Shown: one piece after another, positions 15,685-24,323 of the stretch | Position numbering within the stretch: the first letter of the stretch is position 1 | Layout: every line of letters starts with the position of its first letter | Position numbers and translations under genes: made by a program | Assembly (NCBI GenBank): GCA_934096405.1 | Contig: CAKOLW010000008.1 | Location: forward strand, 1 to 50,244 | Direction: 5' to 3' | Length of the DNA stretch: 50,244 nt | Source: an uncultured Bacilli bacterium | GTDB taxonomy: Bacteria; Bacillota_I; Bacilli_A; RF39; UBA660 | Notes under the pieces: model-generated | Database searches by the model: none | What the model saw: only the letters and a program-made list of their open reading frames with translations | What the model was told of the DNA's origin: nothing

Positions 15685-15858
15685 ATGAATAATGAAAATA
15701 AAGAACTATGGGAAAGTGCTATAGGAATAAATGAAAGTGATGGTGTTGAACCGTCTGAAAAATTAAAGGAATTAATTAACATGAATATTAAAGGACAAAT
15801 AACTACAGACGAAATGATTGAAAGGTTAAAGGAATATTATGAAGAAGAAAACAACTAA
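15685..15858 (+). CDS. VbhA-like antitoxin of the Fic protein
   Basis: A 57-residue acidic protein with the build of VbhA-type antitoxins: an N-terminal helix with GINESDGVEPSEKLKELI and then the family-like tail GQITTDEMIERLKEYY. Such proteins place an inhibitory helix, motif (S/T)xxxE(G/N), into the ATP site of their Fic partner. The corresponding stretch here (INESDG) has Asp in place of Glu, so inhibition may be altered. It starts 3 bases after the toxin-like gene and overlaps the Fic gene by 20 bases, a typical antitoxin-toxin overlap. Confidence 0.75.
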   Translation: MNNENKELWESAIGINESDGVEPSEKLKELINMNIKGQITTDEMIERLKEYYEEENN

Positions 15859-16492
15859 GTATTTGTATGATGATGGAACTTTAATAAATAAACTAAATAT
15901 TCATGATCCTGAGAAGTTAAAACAGGCAGAAAGTGATATTGTTACAGTTAGAATTCATGAAGTGATAAAAGGTGGTTATTTTGAACCTTCGGAAGAATAT
16001 TTAAAAGAATTACACAAATATTTATTTAGTGATGTTTATCCATTCGCAGGACAATATAGAGATATACAAATATATAAAGAAGAACAAATATTAGCGAGGT
16101 TGTCTATAGAATATGCTCATCCAGATGAGATTGACTTCAAAATAAGAGCATTATTAGAATTAATAAATGAAACTAGTTTTAATGATTTAGATCAAGAAGA
16201 AAAGTTAAATTATATAACTAATGTTGTTGTGTCACTATGGCAAATTCATCCATTTAGAGAAGGCAATACTAGAACAACATTACTTTATATGAGGCAATTA
16301 CTTAAAAGTCATGGATTATCATTCAATGAATACTTTTTTAAACCAAAAGGTAATTTTGAATATACAAGAAATGCTCTAGTGGCAGCTTGCTTTGAATCAG
16401 AAATTTATGATAAACAGAGAAACTATACATATATTAGAAAAGTTATTGGAGATATATTAGAAAGTTCTACATATGAAAAGAAGTTAAAATAA
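15839..16492 (+). CDS. fic: Fic-domain AMP transferase (toxin type)
   Basis: The 217-residue protein carries the complete Fic motif HPFREGNTRT (His137 onward), preceded by LWQ and the beta-hairpin flap region around QYRDIQIYKEEQILARL. Fic enzymes transfer AMP from ATP to a target hydroxyl; VbhT-type toxins modify GyrB and ParE. The catalytic histidine, acidic residue, asparagine and arginine are all present, so activity is expected unless held by the small antitoxin encoded just upstream. No type IV secretion signal or extra domain is seen, which favours a chromosomal toxin-antitoxin module. The addB start is 12 bases downstream. Confidence 0.92.
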   Translation: MKKKTTKYLYDDGTLINKLNIHDPEKLKQAESDIVTVRIHEVIKGGYFEPSEEYLKELHKYLFSDVYPFAGQYRDIQIYKEEQILARLSIEYAHPDEIDFKIRALLELINETSFNDLDQEEKLNYITNVVVSLWQIHPFREGNTRTTLLYMRQLLKSHGLSFNEYFFKPKGNFEYTRNALVAACFESEIYDKQRNYTYIRKVIGDILESSTYEKKLK

Positions 16493-16504
16493 GAAGGTGA
16501 AAAA

Positions 16505-18838
16505 ATGAATTATAAATTAGAAGATAATTCTATTTTAATAGTGGATAATAAAAATAAGAATAAAATAATTTCAAAATACAGGAATGAATTAAAAAAAGTT
16601 AAAATTATAACATTTAATGAATTTAAAAATAAATATACATTTTCTTATGATAATAGAACTATATATTATATGATGAAAAAATATGGATATAAATATGAAG
16701 TGTGTTTAGTTTATTTGAATAATCTGTATTATATAAATAATAAAAACTATTCTAATAATAAATTACAATTTCTTAAAAAACTCAAGGATGAATTAGATGA
16801 ACAAAAACTATTAATTTATAATGACTTATTTAAAAGATTTATTTGTTCTAAGAAGATTTATGTTTATACAAATAAAACTGTAAGTAAGTTTTATAAAAAC
16901 TTATTTAATAAATTAAATGTTACTTATATGAAAAGTGAAGAAAAAGAAAATAGAAACTTTGATATATATGAATTTAATGATATGAATAGTGAAATTAATT
17001 TTGTAGCAAGACAAGTAACAACTCTTATTAAATTCGGTGTTAATATAAGTAAAATTAAATTAATGAATGTTAAAGAAGAATATAATTATACAATAAGCAA
17101 AATATTTAAATTTTATAATATACCTATATATTTTAAAAATACTAGTTCTTTATATAGTACAAGCATAGGTAAATATTTTTTAGATAATTTATCTAATGAT
17201 AAAAAAATAACTATAGAAAAAGTTACATCTAAATTTAAAAATAATATTGATGAAATAAACCTTCTAATTAAGGTATTAAATAACTATACTTGGTGTGATA
17301 ATTTAATAGATGTAAAAGAATTACTGGTGAATGATTTGAAAAATACATTTGTTATAGAAAAAAGATTAAAAAATGAAATAGAAATTATTGATTTGGATGA
17401 ACTTGTTGATGAAGAAGAATATGTATTTTTAATAGGATTTAACCAAGGGATAATACCTAAATTATATAAGGATGAAGAATATATTACAGATAATATAAAA
17501 AATGAAATAGATGTTGAAACTACTTTAGAAAAAAATAATATAAGTAAAAATGATACTCTTGAACTTATAAATAATATAAAAAATATATTTATAACTTATA
17601 AAACACATAATGGTTCTTTAAGTTATTCTATTTCTAATATAAGTGAAGAAATGAACTATAATTTAATTAAAGATTATAAAGATGAATATAATATGTCTAA
17701 TTTATACAACAAAATATTACTTAGTAATTATTTAGATGTGTATTCGAAATATGGAGAAATAAGTGAATGTTTACCATTACTGTTAAATAACTATAATGAT
17801 ATAAATTATTTAACATATGATAATACATTTAAAGGAGTGGATAAAAATAAATTAGAAACTAAGTTATCACTTTCTTATAGTTCAATAGATAATTATTATA
17901 GATGTTCCTTCAGGTATTATGTTGAAAATATATTAAAATTAAGCATATATGAAGAAACATTTATGACTTTTGTAGGCAAATTATATCATTATATATTATC
18001 AATTATGGATGAAGAAGATTTTGATTTACATTATTCTTACAAAAATTATATTGAAATGTCTAATAAATATTTTAGTGAAAAAGAAAAATTCTTTCTAAAT
18101 AAACTAGAAGATGAATTAGAGTTTGTAATTAAAACTATAAAGGAACAACTTAATTTTACTAAATTAAGTGAATCTAAAAAAGAAAACAGAATAACTATTA
18201 GTAAAAATGAAGACTTAACATTTGTGGGTGTAGTTGATAAGATTATGTATAAAAAAGTACTGAATAAAACAGTAGTGGAAATTATTGATTATAAGACCGG
18301 TAATCCTGAAATTAATTTAAACAATTTAGTGTATGGAATAGGGATGCAATTACCAATATATATTTATTTAGTAAGCAAAAGTAATGATTTTAAAAATATA
18401 AAAATCGGTGGATTTTATTTACAAAAAGTACTTCAAACTGTTATTAATAAGGATCAAAATAATAGTTACGAAACATTAAAAAGAAATAATTTAAAATTAC
18501 AAGGTTATTCAAATAGTGATACATCAATATTAGAATTAGTTGATTCTAGTTATAATGATAGTAAAGTAATCAAAGGATTAAGAACATCTAGTAAAGGCTT
18601 TTATGCTTATTCTAAGTTACTTAATGATGAACAAATTAATTTTATTATTGATACAGTAGATAATAAAATAGATGAAGCATATATAAAAATTAAAAATGGT
18701 GAATTTGATATCAATCCAAAAAGAATAGGTGGAATAAATAAAGGTTGTGAATTTTGTAAATATAAAGATTTATGTTTCATGAAAGAAAATGATATAGTTA
18801 ATTTAAAAGAAGTTAAGTTTGGAGGTGAAGATGAATGA
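16505..18838 (+). CDS. addB: ATP-dependent nuclease subunit B (AddB/RexB type)
   Basis: Subunit of the AddAB helicase-nuclease that processes double-strand breaks for RecA. The C-terminal part has the nuclease core VVEIIDYKTGNPE and GMQLPIYIYLV. An iron-sulphur cluster is indicated by the early cysteine in YRCSFRYYVENIL together with GCEFCKYKDLC. The N-terminal helicase-like region is divergent and lacks a Walker A motif. At 777 residues it is much shorter than Bacillus AddB (about 1160), in keeping with RexB-like or reduced forms. It ends in TGA, overlapping the addA ATG by 4 bases. Confidence 0.9.
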   Translation: MNYKLEDNSILIVDNKNKNKIISKYRNELKKVKIITFNEFKNKYTFSYDNRTIYYMMKKYGYKYEVCLVYLNNLYYINNKNYSNNKLQFLKKLKDELDEQKLLIYNDLFKRFICSKKIYVYTNKTVSKFYKNLFNKLNVTYMKSEEKENRNFDIYEFNDMNSEINFVARQVTTLIKFGVNISKIKLMNVKEEYNYTISKIFKFYNIPIYFKNTSSLYSTSIGKYFLDNLSNDKKITIEKVTSKFKNNIDEINLLIKVLNNYTWCDNLIDVKELLVNDLKNTFVIEKRLKNEIEIIDLDELVDEEEYVFLIGFNQGIIPKLYKDEEYITDNIKNEIDVETTLEKNNISKNDTLELINNIKNIFITYKTHNGSLSYSISNISEEMNYNLIKDYKDEYNMSNLYNKILLSNYLDVYSKYGEISECLPLLLNNYNDINYLTYDNTFKGVDKNKLETKLSLSYSSIDNYYRCSFRYYVENILKLSIYEETFMTFVGKLYHYILSIMDEEDFDLHYSYKNYIEMSNKYFSEKEKFFLNKLEDELEFVIKTIKEQLNFTKLSESKKENRITISKNEDLTFVGVVDKIMYKKVLNKTVVEIIDYKTGNPEINLNNLVYGIGMQLPIYIYLVSKSNDFKNIKIGGFYLQKVLQTVINKDQNNSYETLKRNNLKLQGYSNSDTSILELVDSSYNDSKVIKGLRTSSKGFYAYSKLLNDEQINFIIDTVDNKIDEAYIKIKNGEFDINPKRIGGINKGCEFCKYKDLCFMKENDIVNLKEVKFGGEDE

Positions 18839-21800
18839 TACCTACAAAACCAGTTGATGCAATATGGACAGATGAACAATGGCAAGCTATATATGATAAA
18901 GGACATAATATAATCGTTAGTGCTGGTGCTGGAAGTGGAAAGACTGCAGTATTAAGTGAAAGAGTACTTGAAAATTTAAAAAGTGGTATGAGTATAAAAG
19001 AAATACTAATATTAACTTTTACTAAAGCAGCCAGTGAAGAAATGAAAGAAAGAATTAGAAAAAAGATAAAAAAAGAGCCGCCTCTATCTAAAGAACTTGA
19101 ATTAATAGATGAAGCCTATATTACAACATTTGATAGTTTTGCATTATCTATTGTGAAAAAATATCATTATATACTTAATATAAGTCCAAATATAAGTATA
19201 ATTGAAGAATCTATAATCAAAATTAAAAAGAAAGAAATATTAGTTAGTATTTTTGACGAATATTATAAAAATAAAAATCACAAATTTTTAAAATTAATAA
19301 ACGACTTTTGTGCTAAAGATGATAAAGAAATATTGGATAGTATATTGAGTATTTATTCAAAAATAGAAATGAAAACTAATAGAATAGAATATTTAGATAA
19401 CTATATAAATAAATATTTTGATAAAGATTTTATTGATAAAAGTATTAATGAATACGAAAAGTTAATAAAAGAAAAATTTAAAGAAATCAAGTTTATAATT
19501 GAAGAACTATCATACTATATGGATGAAGATTATATTATTAAATTAAAATCAAGTTTTGAAAATTTACTTAATTCTACTACATACGATGAAATATTTAGCA
19601 ATCTTGGTGTAGTTATTCCAAGACTTCCAATGAATACCGAAGATGAGGTAAAAGAAAAGAAAGAAAAGCTTAATAATGTTCTTAAGGAAATAAAATCATT
19701 ATGTGGATATATGAATACAAATGAAATATATAATTCTATACTTTTAACAAAAGATTATAAAGAAATTATTATAGAAATAATAAAAGAAATAGATAGTAAA
19801 ATAATGAAATATAAATATGATAATGATATTTATGAATTTACTGATGTGGCTAATCTTGCAATTAAATTAGTAAGTGAGAATAATTCAGTTAGGGACGAGT
19901 TAAAATATTCATTTAAAGAAATAATGATAGATGAATATCAAGACACTAATGATTTACAAGAAACGTTAATGAATTTTATTGGTAATAATAATATCTATAT
20001 GGTTGGTGATATAAAACAGTCAATATATAGATTTAGAAATGCAAATCCAGATATATTTAAAACTAAGTATAATGATTATAGTAAACATAATGGTGGAGAA
20101 AAAATAGATTTAAATAAAAACTTTAGATCAAGGGAAGAAGTCTTAAATAACATAAATTTATTATTTAATAAAGTCATGGATGAAGACATAGGTGGTGCTG
20201 ATTATATAACTAGTCATCAAATGATATTTGGCAATAAAAGTTATATAAATAAAGGCAAAACTAATCAAAACTATGATTTTGAATTTTATAGTTATAATTA
20301 CGATAAACAAAGTGATTATAATAAAGATGAATTAGAAGCATTTTTAATAGCAAAAGATATAAAAGATAAAATAAATAATAATTATCAAATATTTGATAAA
20401 GATACAGGTATATTAAGAAATTCTACTTATAGTGATTTTGTTATACTTATGGATAGAACATCTTGTTTTGATTTATATAAAAGAATATTTTTATATCTTG
20501 GTATACCCCTAGAATTATATAAAGATGAAACGATGAATAATGATCAAGATATAATCGTATTAAATAATTTGATTAAACTTATTATTAAAACTAATAATAA
20601 AATATATGATAAAGAACTAGAGTATTTATTTACAAGTGTGATGAGAAGCTTCTTAATAAATTCAAATGATGAAGAAATATTTGACTACATTAAAAATAAA
20701 AAAATATATGAGAGTAAATTATATAACAAATGTAAAAGTATTGAACTAAACAACAAATCTAGTTTTGTTATATTAAATGAAATTATTGATAAGTTTAATT
20801 TTTATGAAAAGTTAATTACAATAGGCAATGTTAATGCATCAAGTGTTAAATTGGAAAAACTAATTACTAGTGCCAAATCCATGAGTAATTTAGGATATGA
20901 TATAAATGAGTTTTCAATTTATTTAGATAGTTTAATAAAAGAAAATATTGATATTAAATATACAGAACATCAAACTGTAAATAACTCAGTTAAAATTATG
21001 ACTATACATAAATCTAAGGGATTAGAATACCCTATATGTTATTTTTCAGGACTATATAAATCATTTAATGTGATGAATATAAAAGAGAAGTTTACTTTTA
21101 GTAATAAATATGGAATATTGACACCTTATTTTGATGAGGGCGTTGGAGAAACCATTTATAAACCTTTATTGAAGTATGATTATTTAAAAGAAGAAATAAG
21201 CGAAAAGATAAGATTGTTTTATGTAGCGCTCACTAGAGCTAAAGAAAAAATGATATTATTAATTCCTTATAAAGATATTTTATCTAATGAAGGTAGTGGT
21301 GTTATTGATACGTTAATAAGAAGTAAATATAATTCATTACTTGATATCATAAATAGTGTTATTCCAAATATAAAAAAATATATTACTATGGTAAATCCAT
21401 ATGACATAGTTACTAAGGACTATAACCTATTAATTAAAAAAGATTATAAAAGTAATATACCTTTACTTGATAAAAAAATAAGAGTAGAAGAATTAAACAT
21501 TTTAAATGAAGAAGTGTTGACAGAACATTATTCAAAGACACTTAATAATCTAATTACTAAAGAAGAAAAAAAATCAATGGATTTTGGTATTGAATTTCAT
21601 GAGACTTTAGAATATTTTGATTTAAAAACTAAAGACTATAGTTTAATAACTAATGAATTTATTAAAAATAAAGTTATTAAATTTTCGAACCTTGAAATAT
21701 TTAATAATATAACTGATGCGGAGATATATCATGAGTATGAATTTATATATAATTTAGATAATAAAAATTATCATGGAATTATTGACCTTATGATAGAATA

Positions 21801-21963
21801 TAGTGATCACATAGATATAATAGATTATAAATTAAAAGATATTACTGATGTACATTATATTGATCAATTAAAAGGATATAAAACATATATAGAAAGCATA
21901 AATAATAAAGAAGTAAATATTTATTTATATTCAATATTGGATGAAACTCTAAAAAAGATGTAA
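18835..21963 (+). CDS. addA: ATP-dependent helicase/nuclease subunit A
   Basis: UvrD-like superfamily 1 helicase fused to a C-terminal nuclease. Motifs in order: WTDEQWQAIYDKG (Q motif), Walker A SAGAGSGKTAVL (about 29-40), LTFTKAASEEMKERI, MIDEYQDTND (Walker B), GDIKQSIYRFRNA, MTIHKSKGLEYP, RLFYVALTRAKEKM, and the nuclease core DIIDYKLKDIT near the end. At 1042 residues it is somewhat shorter than Bacillus AddA (1232) but all motifs are present. It is translationally coupled to addB. Confidence 0.97.
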   Translation: MIPTKPVDAIWTDEQWQAIYDKGHNIIVSAGAGSGKTAVLSERVLENLKSGMSIKEILILTFTKAASEEMKERIRKKIKKEPPLSKELELIDEAYITTFDSFALSIVKKYHYILNISPNISIIEESIIKIKKKEILVSIFDEYYKNKNHKFLKLINDFCAKDDKEILDSILSIYSKIEMKTNRIEYLDNYINKYFDKDFIDKSINEYEKLIKEKFKEIKFIIEELSYYMDEDYIIKLKSSFENLLNSTTYDEIFSNLGVVIPRLPMNTEDEVKEKKEKLNNVLKEIKSLCGYMNTNEIYNSILLTKDYKEIIIEIIKEIDSKIMKYKYDNDIYEFTDVANLAIKLVSENNSVRDELKYSFKEIMIDEYQDTNDLQETLMNFIGNNNIYMVGDIKQSIYRFRNANPDIFKTKYNDYSKHNGGEKIDLNKNFRSREEVLNNINLLFNKVMDEDIGGADYITSHQMIFGNKSYINKGKTNQNYDFEFYSYNYDKQSDYNKDELEAFLIAKDIKDKINNNYQIFDKDTGILRNSTYSDFVILMDRTSCFDLYKRIFLYLGIPLELYKDETMNNDQDIIVLNNLIKLIIKTNNKIYDKELEYLFTSVMRSFLINSNDEEIFDYIKNKKIYESKLYNKCKSIELNNKSSFVILNEIIDKFNFYEKLITIGNVNASSVKLEKLITSAKSMSNLGYDINEFSIYLDSLIKENIDIKYTEHQTVNNSVKIMTIHKSKGLEYPICYFSGLYKSFNVMNIKEKFTFSNKYGILTPYFDEGVGETIYKPLLKYDYLKEEISEKIRLFYVALTRAKEKMILLIPYKDILSNEGSGVIDTLIRSKYNSLLDIINSVIPNIKKYITMVNPYDIVTKDYNLLIKKDYKSNIPLLDKKIRVEELNILNEEVLTEHYSKTLNNLITKEEKKSMDFGIEFHETLEYFDLKTKDYSLITNEFIKNKVIKFSNLEIFNNITDAEIYHEYEFIYNLDNKNYHGIIDLMIEYSDHIDIIDYKLKDITDVHYIDQLKGYKTYIESINNKEVNIYLYSILDETLKKM

Positions 21964-21991
21964 ATTTAAAGATTTAAAATTAAGTATGTGT

Positions 21992-21997
21992 TATAAT
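21992..21997 (+). promoter_or_regulatory. Extended -10 element before the acetyltransferase/glmM pair
   Basis: TGTTATAAT is a perfect extended -10; no good -35 is seen 17 bases upstream. The next start codon is 17 bases downstream with CGGAGG before it, leaving a very short leader. Confidence 0.45.
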
Positions 21998-22013
21998 TAA
22001 TACGGAGGCTATT

Positions 22014-22682
22014 ATGTATAAGATAAATGAAATGTATGATTTAACGTATACTAAAGCAGGAGAGTATTTAAAAAAATATGAATACCCTTGGGAAGCTTTA
22101 AGCGAAATTAAAAATATAATTATAGAAATTGGTAAAAATCTTGATAAAAATGAATATAAAGAAATAAAAGAAAATGTATGGGTTCATAAGAGTGCAAAAA
22201 TATTTAGTAGTGCCTATATTGATTCACCTTGCATAATTGATGCAGAAACAGAAGTTAGGCATTGTGCTTTTATAAGGGGCTCAGCTCTTATCGGTAAGAA
22301 CTGTGTAATAGGTAATTCAACTGAACTTAAAAATGTTATAATTTTTGATAATGTTCAAGTACCACATTATAACTATGTTGGTGATTCGATATTAGGATAT
22401 AAGTCACATATGGGTGCTGGCTCTATAACTAGTAATGTTAAAAGTGATAAAACCTTAGTTACAATAAAAGACAATTTTAATAATATTACTTTAGAAAGTG
22501 GTATTAAAAAAGTTGGTGCAATGTTAGGAGATTATGTTGAAATTGGTTGCAATAGTGTTTTGAATCCAGGAACGGTAATTGGAAGAAACACAAGTGTGTA
22601 TCCGCTTTCTTCAGTAAGAGGCGTAATACCTGAAAATAGTATATATAAAAATAAAGATAATGTAGTTAAGAAGGAGATTTAA
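22014..22682 (+). CDS. GlmU-like left-handed beta-helix acetyltransferase
   Basis: After an N-terminal helical part (about 1-45), residues 60-215 are hexapeptide-like repeats (AKIFSSAYIDSPCIID, VRHCAFIRGSALIGKNCVIGNST, KSHMGAGSITSNVKSDKT, GVIPENSIYKN) of the left-handed beta helix found in the C-terminal half of GlmU and in sugar-nucleotide acyltransferases. There is no uridylyltransferase domain. It sits 4 bases before glmM, whose product is the substrate that GlmU acetylates, so a role as a split glucosamine-1-phosphate acetyltransferase is plausible. A separate uridylyltransferase would then be needed elsewhere. Confidence 0.85.
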   Translation: MYKINEMYDLTYTKAGEYLKKYEYPWEALSEIKNIIIEIGKNLDKNEYKEIKENVWVHKSAKIFSSAYIDSPCIIDAETEVRHCAFIRGSALIGKNCVIGNSTELKNVIIFDNVQVPHYNYVGDSILGYKSHMGAGSITSNVKSDKTLVTIKDNFNNITLESGIKKVGAMLGDYVEIGCNSVLNPGTVIGRNTSVYPLSSVRGVIPENSIYKNKDNVVKKEI

Positions 22683-22686
22683 TAAT

Positions 22687-24027
22687 ATGGGAAAATACTT
22701 TGGAACAGATGGCTTTAGAGGCAATGCAAATGTAACTCTTACAGTTGAACATGCCTATAAAGTCGGTAGATATATTGGTTATTATTTTGGCAAAGATAAA
22801 GAATATGCAAAAGTAGTTATAGGAAAAGATACTAGAAGAAGCAGTTATATGATTGAATATGCTTTAGTAGCTGGCCTTACGGCTTCAGGAGCACATGTTA
22901 GTCTAATGCATGTTACAACAACTCCTAGTGTTGCTTATATAACTAGAACAGATAATTTTGATTGTGGAATTATGATAAGTGCTTCGCATAATCCATATTA
23001 TGATAACGGAATCAAATTGATAAATTCTAAAGGATATAAGATGGAAAAAGAAGTAGAAGATCTTATAGAAAAATATATTGATGGAAATATAGAAGAATTA
23101 CCTTATGCAACAATGGAAAAAGTAGGCATTGCGACTGATTATAGTATGGGAAGAAATAGATATATAGGATATCTTATGAGTATACCTACAAGAGCATTTA
23201 AAAACTATAAAATTGGATTAGATTGTGCAAATGGAGCAAGTAGTGGAATTGCAAAATCAATATTTGATGCACTAGGGGCTAAAACTTATGTGATAAATAA
23301 TGAACCAAATGGAATAAACATCAATAACAATTGCGGTTCAACTCATATTGAAGGACTACAAAAATTAGTAATTGATAATAAACTTGATATTGGATTTGCT
23401 TATGATGGTGATGCAGATAGATGTTTAGCAGTTGATTCAAAGGGAAATGTTATAGATGGTGATTTAATAATCTATTTATGCGGTAAATATCTTAAAGATA
23501 AAGGACAATTAGATGGAAATAAAGTTGTTACTACTATAATGTCTAATATAGGATTATATAAAGCTTTAGATGAAATAGGAATAGGCTATGAAAAAACACA
23601 AGTTGGAGATAAATATGTAAATGAAAATATGATTACTAATGGCTATGTACTAGGTGGTGAACAATCTGGACACATAATTTTTAGTAAATATGCAACTACT
23701 GGAGATGGAATATTAACATCACTTAAAATAATGGAAACAATCATAGAAAGTAAAAAGACTATAGATGAATTGTTACTACCAATCAAAATATATCCACAAG
23801 TTTTAAAAAATGTATCAGTTACCGATAAGCAAAAAGTATTAAATGATATGAATGTTAAAAACAAAATAAATGAAATAGAAAATAAACTTGGTAATGATGG
23901 AAGAGTTTTAGTTAGACCAAGTGGAACTGAAATGATAATTAGAGTTATGGTAGAAGCTAAAACTGAAGAAGAATGTGAAAATTATGTTAATCAAATAGCT
24001 GAAGAAATAAATAAAATAAATGAATAA
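22687..24027 (+). CDS. glmM: Phosphoglucosamine mutase
   Basis: Converts glucosamine-6-phosphate to glucosamine-1-phosphate for peptidoglycan precursors. It starts MGKYFGTDGFRGNANV. The active-site serine lies in ISASHNPYYDNGIK, the metal loop is AYDGDADRCLAVD, the sugar loop GGEQSGHIIF and the phosphate loop RPSGTEMIIRVMVEA. At 446 residues it is full length. AAGGAG precedes the start, immediately behind the acetyltransferase gene, forming a two-gene amino-sugar operon. Confidence 0.98.
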   Translation: MGKYFGTDGFRGNANVTLTVEHAYKVGRYIGYYFGKDKEYAKVVIGKDTRRSSYMIEYALVAGLTASGAHVSLMHVTTTPSVAYITRTDNFDCGIMISASHNPYYDNGIKLINSKGYKMEKEVEDLIEKYIDGNIEELPYATMEKVGIATDYSMGRNRYIGYLMSIPTRAFKNYKIGLDCANGASSGIAKSIFDALGAKTYVINNEPNGININNNCGSTHIEGLQKLVIDNKLDIGFAYDGDADRCLAVDSKGNVIDGDLIIYLCGKYLKDKGQLDGNKVVTTIMSNIGLYKALDEIGIGYEKTQVGDKYVNENMITNGYVLGGEQSGHIIFSKYATTGDGILTSLKIMETIIESKKTIDELLLPIKIYPQVLKNVSVTDKQKVLNDMNVKNKINEIENKLGNDGRVLVRPSGTEMIIRVMVEAKTEEECENYVNQIAEEINKINE

Positions 24028-24043
24028 AATAGAATTAAACTAC

Positions 24044-24072
24044 TTGAACTTAAAAAAATAAAGTGATAAAAT
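24044..24072 (+). promoter_or_regulatory. Promoter of the T-box/asnS transcript
   Basis: TTGAAC (24044-24049) and TAAAAT (24067-24072) are 17 bases apart, with TGA giving an extended -10. Transcription would begin just ahead of the T-box stem I. Confidence 0.65.
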
Positions 24073-24084
24073 GTAGTAAATTGA

Positions 24085-24307
24085 TGAGAAAGAGAAGTAA
24101 AGTTTATAACTATTTATAGAGAGTTAGTGGTTGGTGTAAACTAATAATAAATAAACTTGAATAACACTTTTGAAAGACTTTCTGAACTAACAGTAGGTAA
24201 GTACGTAATTAATGCGTTAAATAATAGAGTGGTCATAAGACAATGTGGGTGGTACCGCGGACATAAGAGTTAGTTCGTCCCTATGGGAAAATTAACTCTT
24301 TTTATAA
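24085..24307 (+). ncRNA. T-box leader controlling asnS
   Basis: A T-box riboswitch senses uncharged tRNA by codon pairing and by binding the acceptor end. The core GGGTGGTACCGCGG (24247-24260) is canonical. The attenuator stem follows: AAGAGTTA (24265-24272) pairs with TAACTCTT (24293-24300) before a T-run, with CGTCCCTATGGG in between. Stem I contains GAATAACAC, where AAC (24163-24165) suits an asparagine specifier, in agreement with the downstream gene. Low charged tRNA-Asn should allow readthrough into asnS. Confidence 0.92.
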
Positions 24308-24323
24308 TGGGAGGAATGATAAA

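Noticed and set aside
18800..18840. Mycoplasma-type code with TGA as tryptophan
   Set aside because: addB ends cleanly at TGA overlapping the addA start, and tryptophans in all genes use TGG.
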